From the NCBI RefSeq assembly GCF_025561445.1, contig NZ_CP095096.1:1467822-1531821 (forward strand): DNA of 64,000 nt, given 5' to 3'. A program made the position numbers and the translations under genes. The DNA is from Staphylococcus sp. IVB6181 (GTDB lineage: Bacteria > Bacillota > Bacilli > Staphylococcales > Staphylococcaceae). Under the pieces are notes generated by a model. The model did not search any database. It was not told the DNA's origin and saw only the letters and a program-made list of their open reading frames with translations. Shown piece by piece: positions 46,254 to 54,781 of the stretch (positions are counted from its first letter, which is position 1; each line of letters begins with the position of its first letter).

Positions 46254-47063
46254 TTAGTCTTCATTTGATAAGTCTTTACTTCTTTTAACAGCAGCATTGA
46301 AGCAATCTTCAAAGATGCCTTCGATGTCATGTTGTGATAAAGCATCTAAACCAGCTTGTGTTGTTCCGCCTTTAGATGTCACGTTTTGTCTTAATTGCTC
46401 CATACTTAAATCAGAACGTTCTATCATTTTACCTGTGCCGATAATTAAATTACGGATAGATTCTTCAACTTCTTCTTTATCTAATCCAAGCTTGACACCC
46501 GCTTCAACATACTGTTCAAACACATGATACAAGAACGCTGGTCCGCTTCCAGTCACTGCTGTCACTTGATGCAGCGCATCTTCTTGTACTTCTATTTCTG
46601 AACCGAATGCATGCACAATATCAATCACTTGCTGACGATCTTCTGAAGCATAATTATCAGAGAAACTGATACCTGTTACAGAATGACCGACTTGTGCATT
46701 CGTATTCGGCATAATACGTGCAATCGGATTATCATGTTCTAGTTGTTTTCTGATATACTGAATCGAGATACCCGCCATAATTGAAATGAACTTATTCTCG
46801 TCTGCAATATATGGACGGATTCTATCTGCTAAGGCATCAAAATCATAGGGCTTAGTTCCTAAAAATACAAAGTCAGCATCCGCAAGTAAAGATGCGTCAT
46901 CATAACTATAGTTAACGCCTAATTCATCAGCATAACCTTTTAACACTTCTTCGTTTGAACGGTTTGTGATATAGATATTATTTGGATCAATTACTTTTGA
47001 TGCAATGATTCCTGAGAAAATGGCATGCGCCATGTTGCCTGAACCATAAAATACAATTTTCAT
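46254..47063 (-). CDS. proC: Pyrroline-5-carboxylate reductase
   Basis: Last step of proline synthesis. 269 aa; NAD(P) fold MKIVFYGSGNMAHAI, RIMPNTNAQVGHSVTG and the C-terminal GSGPAFLYHVFEQ and TSKGGTTQAGLD signature. The frame is open to 47138, but the family start is ATG 47063; the codons upstream are hydrophobic and unlike the family. GGGAG lies 13 nt before, a wide spacing. Confidence 0.93.
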   Translation of the reverse strand: MKIVFYGSGNMAHAIFSGIIASKVIDPNNIYITNRSNEEVLKGYADELGVNYSYDDASLLADADFVFLGTKPYDFDALADRIRPYIADENKFISIMAGISIQYIRKQLEHDNPIARIMPNTNAQVGHSVTGISFSDNYASEDRQQVIDIVHAFGSEIEVQEDALHQVTAVTGSGPAFLYHVFEQYVEAGVKLGLDKEEVEESIRNLIIGTGKMIERSDLSMEQLRQNVTSKGGTTQAGLDALSQHDIEGIFEDCFNAAVKRSKDLSNED

Positions 47064-47199
47064 ATTTTGATTAGCACTCCCTATATTTTTGATAATTGAT
47101 ATACCAATCATAGCAATATCAATCATTTTGCACAACAATGTAACTTTTAACTTAATTACCCGTTTTTAAACATTATTTATAGATATTAGGAGGATAGAA

Positions 47200-47961
47200 A
47201 TGGAACATCTTATCAAAAAGCATTTTGTCGTCACTGGAGGGACCAGTGGCTTAGGCTATGCCATTACCCAACAATTGTTAAAAAAGGGCGCACAAGTCAC
47301 CTTATTAATAAGAGATGAGCAAAAATATCATAATACGCATTTTCCGACCAATACACATTTACTTGATTATCAAATATGCGATTTGGCACAGCCGGAGGAT
47401 ATAAAACAGCTAGCTTTCAAGCAACCGATAGATGGTGTGATTCATAGTGCAGGGCTGGGTTACTTTAAGCCGATACTAGAGCATACTGAAAATGAAATGT
47501 TAGAAACTTATCATATCAACCTGATACATTTCAACTTGCTGCTGCAACAGCTAAAGCCTTATTTCAATCCTCATCCTTACATCGTAGGCATCAGCAGTTT
47601 AGCCGCATTTTCAACGCAAACTTCCAGCGGTCATTATGCAGCCAGCAAAGCAGGATTTAATCAAGTCTTAAATACATTGCGGCTTGAAAATCCAAATTAT
47701 CATGTACTGGTCGTGAATGCAGGTCCCATTCGCACTCCTTTTCATGCAAAAGCAGACCCTACATTGAAATATGCTGCACAAGTTGATAAATGGATGTTGG
47801 ACCCAAATCAATTAGCACAAGAAGTCATTCATGCAATGACACATAAAAAAGCAGAGCTGAATCGTCCTAAATGGCTCTATTACTTATTAAAGTGTTATCA
47901 AGTAAATCCGCGATTCTTCGAAAAAACAGCACCCAACCTCTTCAGCAATAAAGGCAAATAA
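47200..47961 (+). CDS. SDR family oxidoreductase (YqjQ-like)
   Basis: 253-aa short-chain dehydrogenase: TGGTSGLGYAITQQLLKKG (cofactor), HSAGLGYF (NAG equivalent), catalytic Ser in VGISSLAAF and YAASK (Tyr, Lys). The substrate is unknown; Bacillus yqjQ is the positional equivalent beside proC and rnz. TAGGAGGA upstream. Ends at a large bidirectional terminator. Confidence 0.84.
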   Translation: MEHLIKKHFVVTGGTSGLGYAITQQLLKKGAQVTLLIRDEQKYHNTHFPTNTHLLDYQICDLAQPEDIKQLAFKQPIDGVIHSAGLGYFKPILEHTENEMLETYHINLIHFNLLLQQLKPYFNPHPYIVGISSLAAFSTQTSSGHYAASKAGFNQVLNTLRLENPNYHVLVVNAGPIRTPFHAKADPTLKYAAQVDKWMLDPNQLAQEVIHAMTHKKAELNRPKWLYYLLKCYQVNPRFFEKTAPNLFSNKGK

Positions 47962-47970
47962 ATAGAAATA

Positions 47971-48045
47971 AAAACGGCTTATGGTATTACTGCTATAAAA
48001 TCAACCCTAACTTTGATTTCAAGCATTGCCATAAGCCGTTTTTAT
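47971..48045. terminator. Large bidirectional terminator
   Basis: Perfect 14-bp stem (47971-47984 with 48029-48042) enclosing 44 nt in which AAATCA/TGATTT pair as an inner hairpin. Serves the converging SDR and aldo/keto reductase genes. Confidence 0.82.
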
Positions 48046-48067
48046 AAATTTTAGTTTATCTGTTGAT

Positions 48068-48976
48068 TTAGTTTAAATGATTTGTATAATGCAGGTCTTT
48101 AACACGCTCTCTTGCTGCATGCAATCTGTTTAAATCAACTTGTGTTTGATAGTTCTTCACATTTTCTTCAAGCTGTTCAACACTGCTTGCACCTGCAATA
48201 ATAGACCCTAATACATCTTGTGAAAGCAGATAGTTGAATGTGAGTGCAGATAAATTGTTTTCAATTTCTTTTAGCGAAGCAATAGTACTGCCGAGTTCTT
48301 GATAACTATAGTCGAAAATACCATCTTCAAACTTCTGATCTAAAGCTGTATTGCTTTTAGAAGTTAACAGGCCTTTAAAGAGAGGGCCGCGCGCTAATAA
48401 TTTAACACCTTTTTGATGGGCTTTTTGTATCAAATCTTCTGGACGGTTATCAATTAAGTTGAATTGTGCCATCCATGTTTCGATTTGACTATGTTCTAAA
48501 TAATAATTGATGACATTAGGACGAATCGATGAAATACCATAGGCACGAATAATACCTTCTTGTTTCAATTCATCAAAAGCGCTGATTGTTTCATCTAACG
48601 GATCATCGATTGTTCCGCCATGTAATTGATATAAATCAATTTGATCCACACCTAAGTTTTTAAGAGAACTTTTCACGCTTTCTTTAATATGCTTTTTCGA
48701 TGGATCCCAAAATGTTGTACCATCATCTTTTAAGTGGTTGCCCACTTTTGTACCGATCACGATATCTTCGGAGTTTTGATACGGTTTCAAAATTTCTCCG
48801 ACCAATTTCTCATTGATACCTTTGTCATACATATCCGCTGTATCAAAATAAGTAATCCCTAAATCAATAGCACGTTCTATAATTTCTTGTGCGTGTTTCT
48901 TCTCAGTACCAAGACTCATACATCCCAGACCTAATTCAGAAATCTCTAAACCGCTTTTCAAAACATTCTTTTGCAT
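48068..48976 (-). CDS. Aldo/keto reductase (YqkF-like)
   Basis: 302-aa (beta/alpha)8 NADPH oxidoreductase. Catalytic tetrad visible: Asp and Tyr in FDTADMYDKG, Lys in VIGTKVGNH, His in LYQLHGGTIDD; LGLGCMSLGT at the start and IAGASSVEQLEENV for the cofactor pyrophosphate. The substrate is unknown. AAAGGAG 7 nt before the ATG. Divergent from nudF, as yqkF and nudF (yqkG) are neighbours in Bacillus. Confidence 0.87.
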   Translation of the reverse strand: MQKNVLKSGLEISELGLGCMSLGTEKKHAQEIIERAIDLGITYFDTADMYDKGINEKLVGEILKPYQNSEDIVIGTKVGNHLKDDGTTFWDPSKKHIKESVKSSLKNLGVDQIDLYQLHGGTIDDPLDETISAFDELKQEGIIRAYGISSIRPNVINYYLEHSQIETWMAQFNLIDNRPEDLIQKAHQKGVKLLARGPLFKGLLTSKSNTALDQKFEDGIFDYSYQELGSTIASLKEIENNLSALTFNYLLSQDVLGSIIAGASSVEQLEENVKNYQTQVDLNRLHAARERVKDLHYTNHLN

Positions 48977-49061
48977 GTTGCGACTCCTTTCGATACACTT
49001 TAATTGTCTAACACTGCTAGTTTATCAGTCTTTCACTATAGTTAAAAGGAACGTGATTAAA

Positions 49062-49604
49062 ATGGATTTTACAGAAAAGACTTTACACAAACAATCTATC
49101 TACAAAGGCAAAATTATTGATGTTGATGTAGATGAAGTACTATTACCTAATGGGGAGACTTCAAAACGTGAAATTGTCAATCACACAGGTGCAGTAGCAG
49201 TTTGTGCTTTGACACCTGAAAATAAAGTGGTCTTGGTAAAACAATTCCGCAAACCGATTGAAAAGGTATTATTAGAAATCCCTGCTGGCAAACTAGAAGA
49301 GGGGGAAGAACCGAAATCAGCGGCTTATCGAGAATTAGAAGAAGAAACTGGATATATCGCTCATGATTTGAAACAAATTGCGGACATTTATACTTCTCCT
49401 GGGTTTGCAAATGAGAAAATCGCAATCTACTTCACTGACAATTTATCAAAAGGAAAGGTCCAATTAGACCCGGATGAATTTGTTGAACAAGTGGAGCTGA
49501 CAATAGATGAAATCAAGGATTTAGTACAAAATCAACAAATAGAAGATGCCAAAACTTTAATTACATTGCAGCACCTATTATCAGTTTATAATCATTCTAA
49601 ATAA
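49062..49604 (+). CDS. nudF: ADP-ribose pyrophosphatase (Nudix)
   Basis: 180 aa; full Nudix box G-x5-E-x7-REUxEExGU seen as GKLEEGEEPKSAAYRELEEE plus TGY. Hydrolyses ADP-ribose to AMP and ribose-5-phosphate. Open codons reach back to 48975, but ATG 49062 starts the family sequence MDFTEKTLHKQ; AAAGGA lies somewhat far upstream. Confidence 0.9.
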   Translation: MDFTEKTLHKQSIYKGKIIDVDVDEVLLPNGETSKREIVNHTGAVAVCALTPENKVVLVKQFRKPIEKVLLEIPAGKLEEGEEPKSAAYRELEEETGYIAHDLKQIADIYTSPGFANEKIAIYFTDNLSKGKVQLDPDEFVEQVELTIDEIKDLVQNQQIEDAKTLITLQHLLSVYNHSK

Positions 49605-49675
49605 CAAATGAGAATGTGTTGCATTTTCACTCAATTACTGGTAATTTATAGTTAAGTCATTGTTTTACTTTAAAA

Positions 49676-49693
49676 TGATTATAATTATTAGTA
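49676..49693 (+). promoter_or_regulatory. Composite Fur/PerR box overlapping the fur -10 region
   Basis: TGATTATAATTATTA (49676-49690) matches the Fur 7-1-7 box TGATAAT-N-ATTATCA at 12 of 14 defined positions; shifted by 3 nt, TTATAATTATTAGTA (49679-49693) matches the PerR box TTATAAT-N-ATTATAA at 12 of 14. A TATAAT -10 element (49680-49685) is inside it. Autoregulation by Fur and control by PerR are both plausible. Confidence 0.65.
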
Positions 49694-49709
49694 GAGGAGT
49701 GAGGCTTCC

Positions 49710-50162
49710 GTGGAAGAACGTTTAAAACGCGTGAAGCAGCAGTTACAAAAATCATCTTATAAATTAACTCCGCAACGTGAAGCAACATTAAGAGTTCTGA
49801 TTGAAAATGAGGAAGATCATTTAAGTGCTGAAGATGTATATTTGAAAGTAAAAGATAAAGCACCTGAAATCGGATTAGCAACGGTTTACAGAACTTTAGA
49901 ACTTTTAGCTGAACTGAAAATTGTTGATAAGATTAATTTCGGTGATGGTGTTTCACGCTTTGATTTGAAAAAAGAGGGAGAAAAACACTTTCACCATCAT
50001 CTTGTTTGTATGGAATGCGGTAAGGTAGAGGAAATCGTTGAAGATTTATTACCGAAAGTCGAAGAGCGTGTTGAATCTGAATTCCAATTTAAAATTTTGG
50101 ATCATCGGCTTACATTCCATGGCATTTGCCGAGAATGCCAGCAAAAGAAGAAAAATAGCTAG
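49710..50162 (+). CDS. fur: Ferric uptake regulator Fur
   Basis: 150 aa Fe(II)-dependent repressor of iron acquisition. N-terminal winged helix (LTPQREATLRVLIEN, GLATVYRTLELL), metal-sensing FHHHLVCMECGKVEEI and a second CxxC (GICRECQ) for structural zinc. GTG 49710 follows GAGG. Same-strand xerD follows after 23 nt. It differs from Zur (3.1 kb) and lacks the PerR hallmark Asp104 context; overall similarity is to S. aureus Fur. Confidence 0.9.
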   Translation: MEERLKRVKQQLQKSSYKLTPQREATLRVLIENEEDHLSAEDVYLKVKDKAPEIGLATVYRTLELLAELKIVDKINFGDGVSRFDLKKEGEKHFHHHLVCMECGKVEEIVEDLLPKVEERVESEFQFKILDHRLTFHGICRECQQKKKNS

Positions 50163-50185
50163 GTTAAGATAGAAGGTGGACTGTA

Positions 50186-51085
50186 TTGGAAACGAATTTT
50201 GATAATATCATTGAAGAATATTTAAAGTTCATCCAAATTGAGAAAGGTTTAAGCGCAAATACGATAGGTGCCTATCGCCGCGACTTAAACAAATATAAAA
50301 CTTACCTGGAGCTGAAAAAAGTCAGTAATATCGACTTTATTGATAGGGAAACCATTCAACAGTGTTTAGGCTACTTGCATGATGATGGGCATTCAGCAAA
50401 ATCGATTGCCCGCTTCATCTCTACTGTACGCAGTTTCCATCAATTTGCTTTAAGGGAACGTTATGCAGCAAAAGATCCTACTGTCTTGATTGAAACACCT
50501 AAATATGAACGCCGCTTACCGGATGTATTAGATGTGGATGATGTCCTTGCATTGCTTGAAACACCGAATTTAAGCAAAAACAACGGTTATCGGGACAGAA
50601 CCATACTTGAATTGCTGTATGCGACAGGTATGCGTGTCACTGAATTAATCCATGTCAGAGTCGAGGATGTCAATTTAATCATGGGCTTCGTCAGAGTCTT
50701 TGGTAAAGGCAGCAAAGAACGTATTATACCGTTAGGAGAAACAGTGATAGATTATTTAAAAACATATATCGAAACGGTTCGACCTCAGTTATTAAAACAA
50801 ACAGTAACGGATACACTCTTTTTAAATATGCACGGCAAACCGCTTTCAAGACAAGGTATATGGAAACTGATTAAGCAATATGGTGTGCAAGCTAATATCA
50901 CTAAAAAGTTAACACCGCACTCATTGCGTCATTCATTTGCGACGCATTTGCTAGAAAACGGCGCGGATTTAAGAGCAGTACAAGAAATGTTAGGGCATTC
51001 TGACATTTCTACTACACAGTTGTATACACATGTTTCTAAATCGCAAATCAGAAAAATGTATAATGAATTTCATCCGCGTGCATGA
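50186..51085 (+). CDS. xerD: Tyrosine recombinase XerD
   Basis: Site-specific recombinase that resolves chromosome dimers at dif with XerC. 299 aa; N-terminal SAM-like domain (1-85) and catalytic domain with R (YATGMRVTEL), K (FGKGSKERIIPLG), HxxR (LTPHSLRHSFATHLL), H (LGHSDISTTQLYTH) and the nucleophile tyrosine in TTQLYTHVS. TTG start after AAGGTGG. A core gene, located with fur as in other staphylococci; not a phage integrase. Confidence 0.95.
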   Translation: METNFDNIIEEYLKFIQIEKGLSANTIGAYRRDLNKYKTYLELKKVSNIDFIDRETIQQCLGYLHDDGHSAKSIARFISTVRSFHQFALRERYAAKDPTVLIETPKYERRLPDVLDVDDVLALLETPNLSKNNGYRDRTILELLYATGMRVTELIHVRVEDVNLIMGFVRVFGKGSKERIIPLGETVIDYLKTYIETVRPQLLKQTVTDTLFLNMHGKPLSRQGIWKLIKQYGVQANITKKLTPHSLRHSFATHLLENGADLRAVQEMLGHSDISTTQLYTHVSKSQIRKMYNEFHPRA

Positions 51086-51117
51086 ACCGAAAACAGATTT
51101 TGGTTCATGCTTATTTT
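51081..51117 (+). terminator. Terminator after xerD
   Basis: CATGAACC-rich stem (51081-51092 with 51097-51109, one G-U pair, loop near ACAG) followed by CTTATTTTTT, overlapping the last codons of the opposite gene. Confidence 0.78.
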
Positions 51118-51623
51118 TTGTCTTTCAGCTGTTTTAGTTTCAAAGCTTCTAATCGCGCATTTTCAACTTCATGTCTGTCGCGCAATAAATGATGATCGCA
51201 TATATAAGGCAGCGTACTCACTTGCTGCATCATAGTGTAATCTGTATAGACTGCTTGGATCGCTTCTGTGAATGCATGAAGCACAGGCAGTTCCATAGGT
51301 TCAAACGGTAATTGCTGTTGTGCTGCTTGTGCATAATCTTTCAGCAAACGCATATAATCACTGCCCTTTAAACCGAGGTCTGATAATACATAACGATTTA
51401 AATGCGCAACACGATATGCGCGTTGAAAGAGTGTATGTGCGCCTTTATAATTTGCACGTCTATAGTGGTAGCAGCCTGTTGCACATAAAATCAAGCTCAC
51501 CACAGCATCTGTTTTTGAATAATGGTTTTGTGCTTTCCATGCTTCTTCTAAAATATCGTGGCATAGAAAATAGTGCTGCTTAGTATGAAATTGATAATAA
51601 AAGTCGATAAGTGCATGTTTCAT
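51111..51623 (-). CDS. DUF309 domain protein (YpuF-like)
   Basis: 170 aa; starts MKHALIDFYYQFHTKQHYF and carries the DUF309 hallmark CHDILEEAWKAQ (H, E and W conserved) and GCYHYRRANYKGAHTLFQRA. All-helical, TPR-like; function unknown. AAGGAG before the ATG. Located opposite to scpA, as ypuF is beside scpA-scpB in Bacillus. Confidence 0.83.
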   Translation of the reverse strand: MKHALIDFYYQFHTKQHYFLCHDILEEAWKAQNHYSKTDAVVSLILCATGCYHYRRANYKGAHTLFQRAYRVAHLNRYVLSDLGLKGSDYMRLLKDYAQAAQQQLPFEPMELPVLHAFTEAIQAVYTDYTMMQQVSTLPYICDHHLLRDRHEVENARLEALKLKQLKDKK

Positions 51624-51725
51624 CTTTTTTGCGCTCCTTGTTTCTCGTTTAATTATTGAAATGAATCATGTATAATATTGTACTGAATGACATACGCGAC
51701 TTGCAATTAAAGGAGATACTGCTGA

Positions 51726-52457
51726 ATGTACGAAGTTAAATTAGATGCTTTTAACGGGCCGCTTGATTTGCTGCTGCACTTAATTCATAAATATGAAATC
51801 GATATTTATGATATTCCGATGAAATCATTAACAGAACAATACATGAATTATATTCATGCAATGAAAGAATTAGAAATCAATATTGCGAGCGAGTATCTTG
51901 TTGTCGCATCTGAGCTGTTAATGATCAAAAGCAAAATGCTGCTGCCGCAACAACCGGATTTATCTGACGAAGCAATAGATGACCCGCGTGAAGAATTAGT
52001 AGGGCGTCTGATTGAATATCAAAACTATAAAGAATACACAACTTTTCTGAATGAAATGAAAACACAGCGCGAACAATATTATAGTAAGCATCCTACAGAT
52101 TTAAGCCATTTAGAATCAACAGAATTATGGGATGAAAACAATACTATTGATTTAACAGAACTGATTATGGCTTATCAACGCATTAAAACAAGAGCTTCTT
52201 TCAATACACCAAGACAAGTCACTATCCAAAAGGAAACTTTCACGATTGAACAAGCAACGATGCAAGTATCTGAAAAATTATCACATGCCGCTTCTTTCAA
52301 CTTTTTCAGTTTGTTTACATTCAATGAAACAACAGAGCATGTGGTCACGCATTTCCTCGCCATTTTAGAATTGTCTAAATCAGGTATCATTCAAATCAAA
52401 CAAGAAAAGGATTTCTCAGATATTAATATTACGCGAGGTGTAAATTATGGCGCTTAA
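51726..52457 (+). CDS. scpA: Segregation and condensation protein A (kleisin)
   Basis: 243-aa kleisin subunit that bridges SMC heads with ScpB in chromosome condensation and segregation. N-terminal [20 protein letters not shown], the helix [21 protein letters not shown] and C-terminal winged helix ([17 protein letters not shown]) are typical. AAAGGAG upstream; overlaps scpB by 11 nt. Confidence 0.95.
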   Translation: MYEVKLDAFNGPLDLLLHLIHKYEIDIYDIPMKSLTEQYMNYIHAMKELEINIASEYLVVASELLMIKSKMLLPQQPDLSDEAIDDPREELVGRLIEYQNYKEYTTFLNEMKTQREQYYSKHPTDLSHLESTELWDENNTIDLTELIMAYQRIKTRASFNTPRQVTIQKETFTIEQATMQVSEKLSHAASFNFFSLFTFNETTEHVVTHFLAILELSKSGIIQIKQEKDFSDINITRGVNYGA

Positions 52458-52995
52458 GCAAAACGGAATATTAGAAGGATTATTGTATACGGCAGGTGAT
52501 GAAGGCCTGGAATCAAAACAATTACAAGAAATCCTGGACGTCTCAGAAGAAACATTAGAAACGCTAGTGGCTTCCTATGAATCACCTGGGCTGATGATTC
52601 ATCAATATGGGTCCACTTATGTTCTGACAACCAAACAAGAAATTTCAAGCTATATTGAACAGTTAGTAAAACAGCAGTCAAAAATGAAGTTGTCTCAAGC
52701 AGCTATGGAAGTTTTATCTATTATCGCTTATAACCAGCCTGTAACGCGAAACGACATTGAAATCATCAGAGGTATCAACTCTGACGGCGCTGCAAAAACA
52801 CTTATTGCACGAGGCTTAGTAGAAGCGAAAGACGAAGAGAGTTCAAGAAGCCAGCAGCTTTATACTACACCGTTATTTTTAAATGTATTCGGCATGAAAA
52901 ATATCGATGAATTACCTACGACAGAAGAAGAAGAGGAAGAAATCGAATCATTCTTCAATAATTTAATTAACCAAAAAGGAGATAATAATGAGTAA
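52447..52995 (+). CDS. scpB: Segregation and condensation protein B
   Basis: 182 aa, two winged-helix domains that bind the ScpA kleisin; [20 protein letters not shown] at the start and [18 protein letters not shown] plus [20 protein letters not shown] are family blocks, with an acidic C-terminal tail. Coupled to scpA (11-nt overlap) and rluB (8-nt overlap). Confidence 0.95.
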   Translation: MALKQNGILEGLLYTAGDEGLESKQLQEILDVSEETLETLVASYESPGLMIHQYGSTYVLTTKQEISSYIEQLVKQQSKMKLSQAAMEVLSIIAYNQPVTRNDIEIIRGINSDGAAKTLIARGLVEAKDEESSRSQQLYTTPLFLNVFGMKNIDELPTTEEEEEEIESFFNNLINQKGDNNE

Positions 52996-53722
52996 CGAAT
53001 TAGAGAGAGTACAAAAGCGTATTGCGAACAGCGGCTATACGTCTAGAAGAAAAGCAGAGACATTAATCGTTGAAGGAAAGGTGCAAGTCAACGGGGAAAC
53101 TGTGACGGAATTAGGTACTAAAGTCAAACCTTCAGACAGTGTAGAAGTAGAAGGGGTAAAATTAGAACAAGAAGATAAACTTTATATTTTATTCTATAAA
53201 CCTGCACAAGTTATCACAAGTGTTTCAGATGATCGCGGAAGAAAGGTAGTCACGGATTACTTCGAAGATTTAGAAACGCGTATCTATCCGGTAGGGCGAT
53301 TGGACTATGATACTTCAGGTTTGCTGATACTGACGAATGACGGAGAATTTACAAACTTGATGACACATCCGCGCTACAAAATCAAAAAGAAATATGTCGC
53401 TAAATTAAAAGGCTATTTAATGCGCGATGAAGTGAAACAATTAGAAAAAGGTATCCAATTAGAAGACGGCAAAACACATCCGGCAGAAGTAAAAATCAAG
53501 AACCAAAACAAAGAAAAGAATACTACATTGGTTGAGATTACAATTTCAGAAGGCCGTAACCGACAAGTACGCCGTATGTTTGAACATTTCGGCTATGAAG
53601 TAACGAAATTAACGAGAATCGAACTTGGCGGATTAACATTGAAAGGCTTGAATGCTGGAGAAGGCAGAGTACTTACGCCGCATGAAGTGAAAAAATTACG
53701 TAATTTAGCCGCAAATGGCTAG
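52988..53722 (+). CDS. rluB: 23S rRNA pseudouridine synthase RluB
   Basis: 244 aa: S4 RNA-binding domain (residues 4-60, [18 protein letters not shown]) and RsuA-type catalytic domain with [19 protein letters not shown], whose Asp is catalytic, and [13 protein letters not shown]. Probably modifies the 23S rRNA position handled by Bacillus RluB/YpuL. Third gene of scpA-scpB-rluB. Confidence 0.92.
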   Translation: MSNELERVQKRIANSGYTSRRKAETLIVEGKVQVNGETVTELGTKVKPSDSVEVEGVKLEQEDKLYILFYKPAQVITSVSDDRGRKVVTDYFEDLETRIYPVGRLDYDTSGLLILTNDGEFTNLMTHPRYKIKKKYVAKLKGYLMRDEVKQLEKGIQLEDGKTHPAEVKIKNQNKEKNTTLVEITISEGRNRQVRRMFEHFGYEVTKLTRIELGGLTLKGLNAGEGRVLTPHEVKKLRNLAANG

Positions 53723-53820
53723 AATACAAGCATAAATCAAAAAGTTTGTGAAATTATGCACGTATTATGTTAATCTATTTTTATTCCCAAGGTTACAATT
53801 AACTTGTTGATATATGCTTA

Positions 53821-53829
53821 TGTTATAAT
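53821..53829 (+). promoter_or_regulatory. Extended -10 promoter of srrAB
   Basis: TGTTATAAT gives a perfect TATAAT (53824-53829) preceded by the extended -10 TGn. No good -35 hexamer at 16-18 bp. A start near 53836 would give a leader of about 220 nt before srrA. Confidence 0.55.
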
Positions 53830-53907
53830 ATGCCTTGAAGTGAAAAAATCATCTATTAATAGTGTTTCTTTATTTAAAACAAAACTATAAGACGATGATG
53901 AATGGAG

Positions 53908-54018
53908 TATATCAAGCGAATCAAATAGGAGTAAGCGCACTGTAAGGCGGTTGGAATTAACCAGACAGAATTTCCGTTGGTTTTATAACTTGCGCTTTAG
54001 TATTGATTTGCTTGTATA
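53908..54018 (+). ncRNA. Long structured leader RNA upstream of srrAB
   Basis: The 336-nt gap between rluB and srrA holds a long imperfect hairpin. Stem 1: 53908-53911 with 54015-54018, and after one bulged base 53913-53924 with 54003-54014 (12 bp, one G-U). Stem 2: 53933-53939 with 53991-53997 (7 bp, GC-rich). Between these arms, 51 nt can form alternative hairpins (GGAATT/AATTTCC, AACCA/TGGTT, CTGT/ACAG). No T-run follows, and no T-box, SAM, TPP or other motif I know is present. The rest of the gap is AT-rich with only the promoter. Confidence 0.6.
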
Positions 54019-54058
54019 ACTCATTTTAATTGGATTTTTTATGGGAGGTACAATATCT

Positions 54059-54781
54059 ATGACAAAAATTCTTGTCGTTGATGACGAAGAAAGAATTCGA
54101 AGATTGTTAAAATTGTATTTAGAACGAGAATCTTTTGATATCGAAGAAGCTCGAGACGGCAAAGAGGCTTTGGACTTAGCCTTGAATAATGATTATGCTT
54201 GTATCTTGTTAGACTTGATGCTTCCCGAAATCGATGGAATTGAAGTTGCGAACCGCTTAAGAGAGTACAAAGAAACGCCAATCATTATGCTGACTGCAAA
54301 AGGCGAAGAAACTAACCGTGTTGAAGGTTTCGAGTCTGGTGCAGATGATTATATCGTTAAACCATTCTCTCCAAGAGAAGTTGTTTTGAGAGTTAAAGCA
54401 CTTTTAAGACGTACATTGACAGCAACATCAGATCAAAACGAACCGCATGCAAGAGATTTAATAGAGTTTAAACATTTGGTGATTGATAATGATGCACACC
54501 GTGTCCTTGCAGACGGAACACAAGTCAACTTGACACCAAAAGAATACGAACTCTTAATTTTCTTAGCCAAAACACCGAATAAAGTATTCGATCGCGAACA
54601 ATTGTTAAAAGACGTTTGGCATTACGAGTTCTATGGGGACTTGCGTACTGTAGATACTCACGTCAAACGCCTCAGAGAAAAATTAAACCGTGTCTCATCA
54701 GATGCTGCGCATATGATACAAACTGTATGGGGCGTAGGTTATAAATTCGAGGTTAATACCGACGATGAAACGACTCAATAA
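54059..54781 (+). CDS. srrA: Response regulator SrrA (ResD homologue)
   Basis: 240-aa OmpR-class regulator of respiration, anaerobic metabolism and virulence genes. Receiver domain with the acidic pair VDDEE, phosphorylation Asp in LLDLMLPE, Thr in MLTAKGE and Lys in IVKPFSP; C-terminal winged helix ending TVWGVGYKFE. ATG 54041 is inside the Shine-Dalgarno GGGAGG; ATG 54059, 10 nt after it, is the real start. Overlaps srrB by 17 nt. Confidence 0.94.
   Translation: MTKILVVDDEERIRRLLKLYLERESFDIEEARDGKEALDLALNNDYACILLDLMLPEIDGIEVANRLREYKETPIIMLTAKGEETNRVEGFESGADDYIVKPFSPREVVLRVKALLRRTLTATSDQNEPHARDLIEFKHLVIDNDAHRVLADGTQVNLTPKEYELLIFLAKTPNKVFDREQLLKDVWHYEFYGDLRTVDTHVKRLREKLNRVSSDAAHMIQTVWGVGYKFEVNTDDETTQ

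Noticed and set aside
47064-47138. N-terminal extension of ProC
   Set aside because: ProC begins at the nucleotide-binding strand MKIVFYGSGN; the extra 25 residues are hydrophobic, unlike the family, and carry no ribosome binding site.
50186-51085. Tyrosine recombinase as sign of an integrated element
   Set aside because: It is the core XerD, in its conserved place after fur, with no attachment-site repeats, phage genes or composition change nearby.
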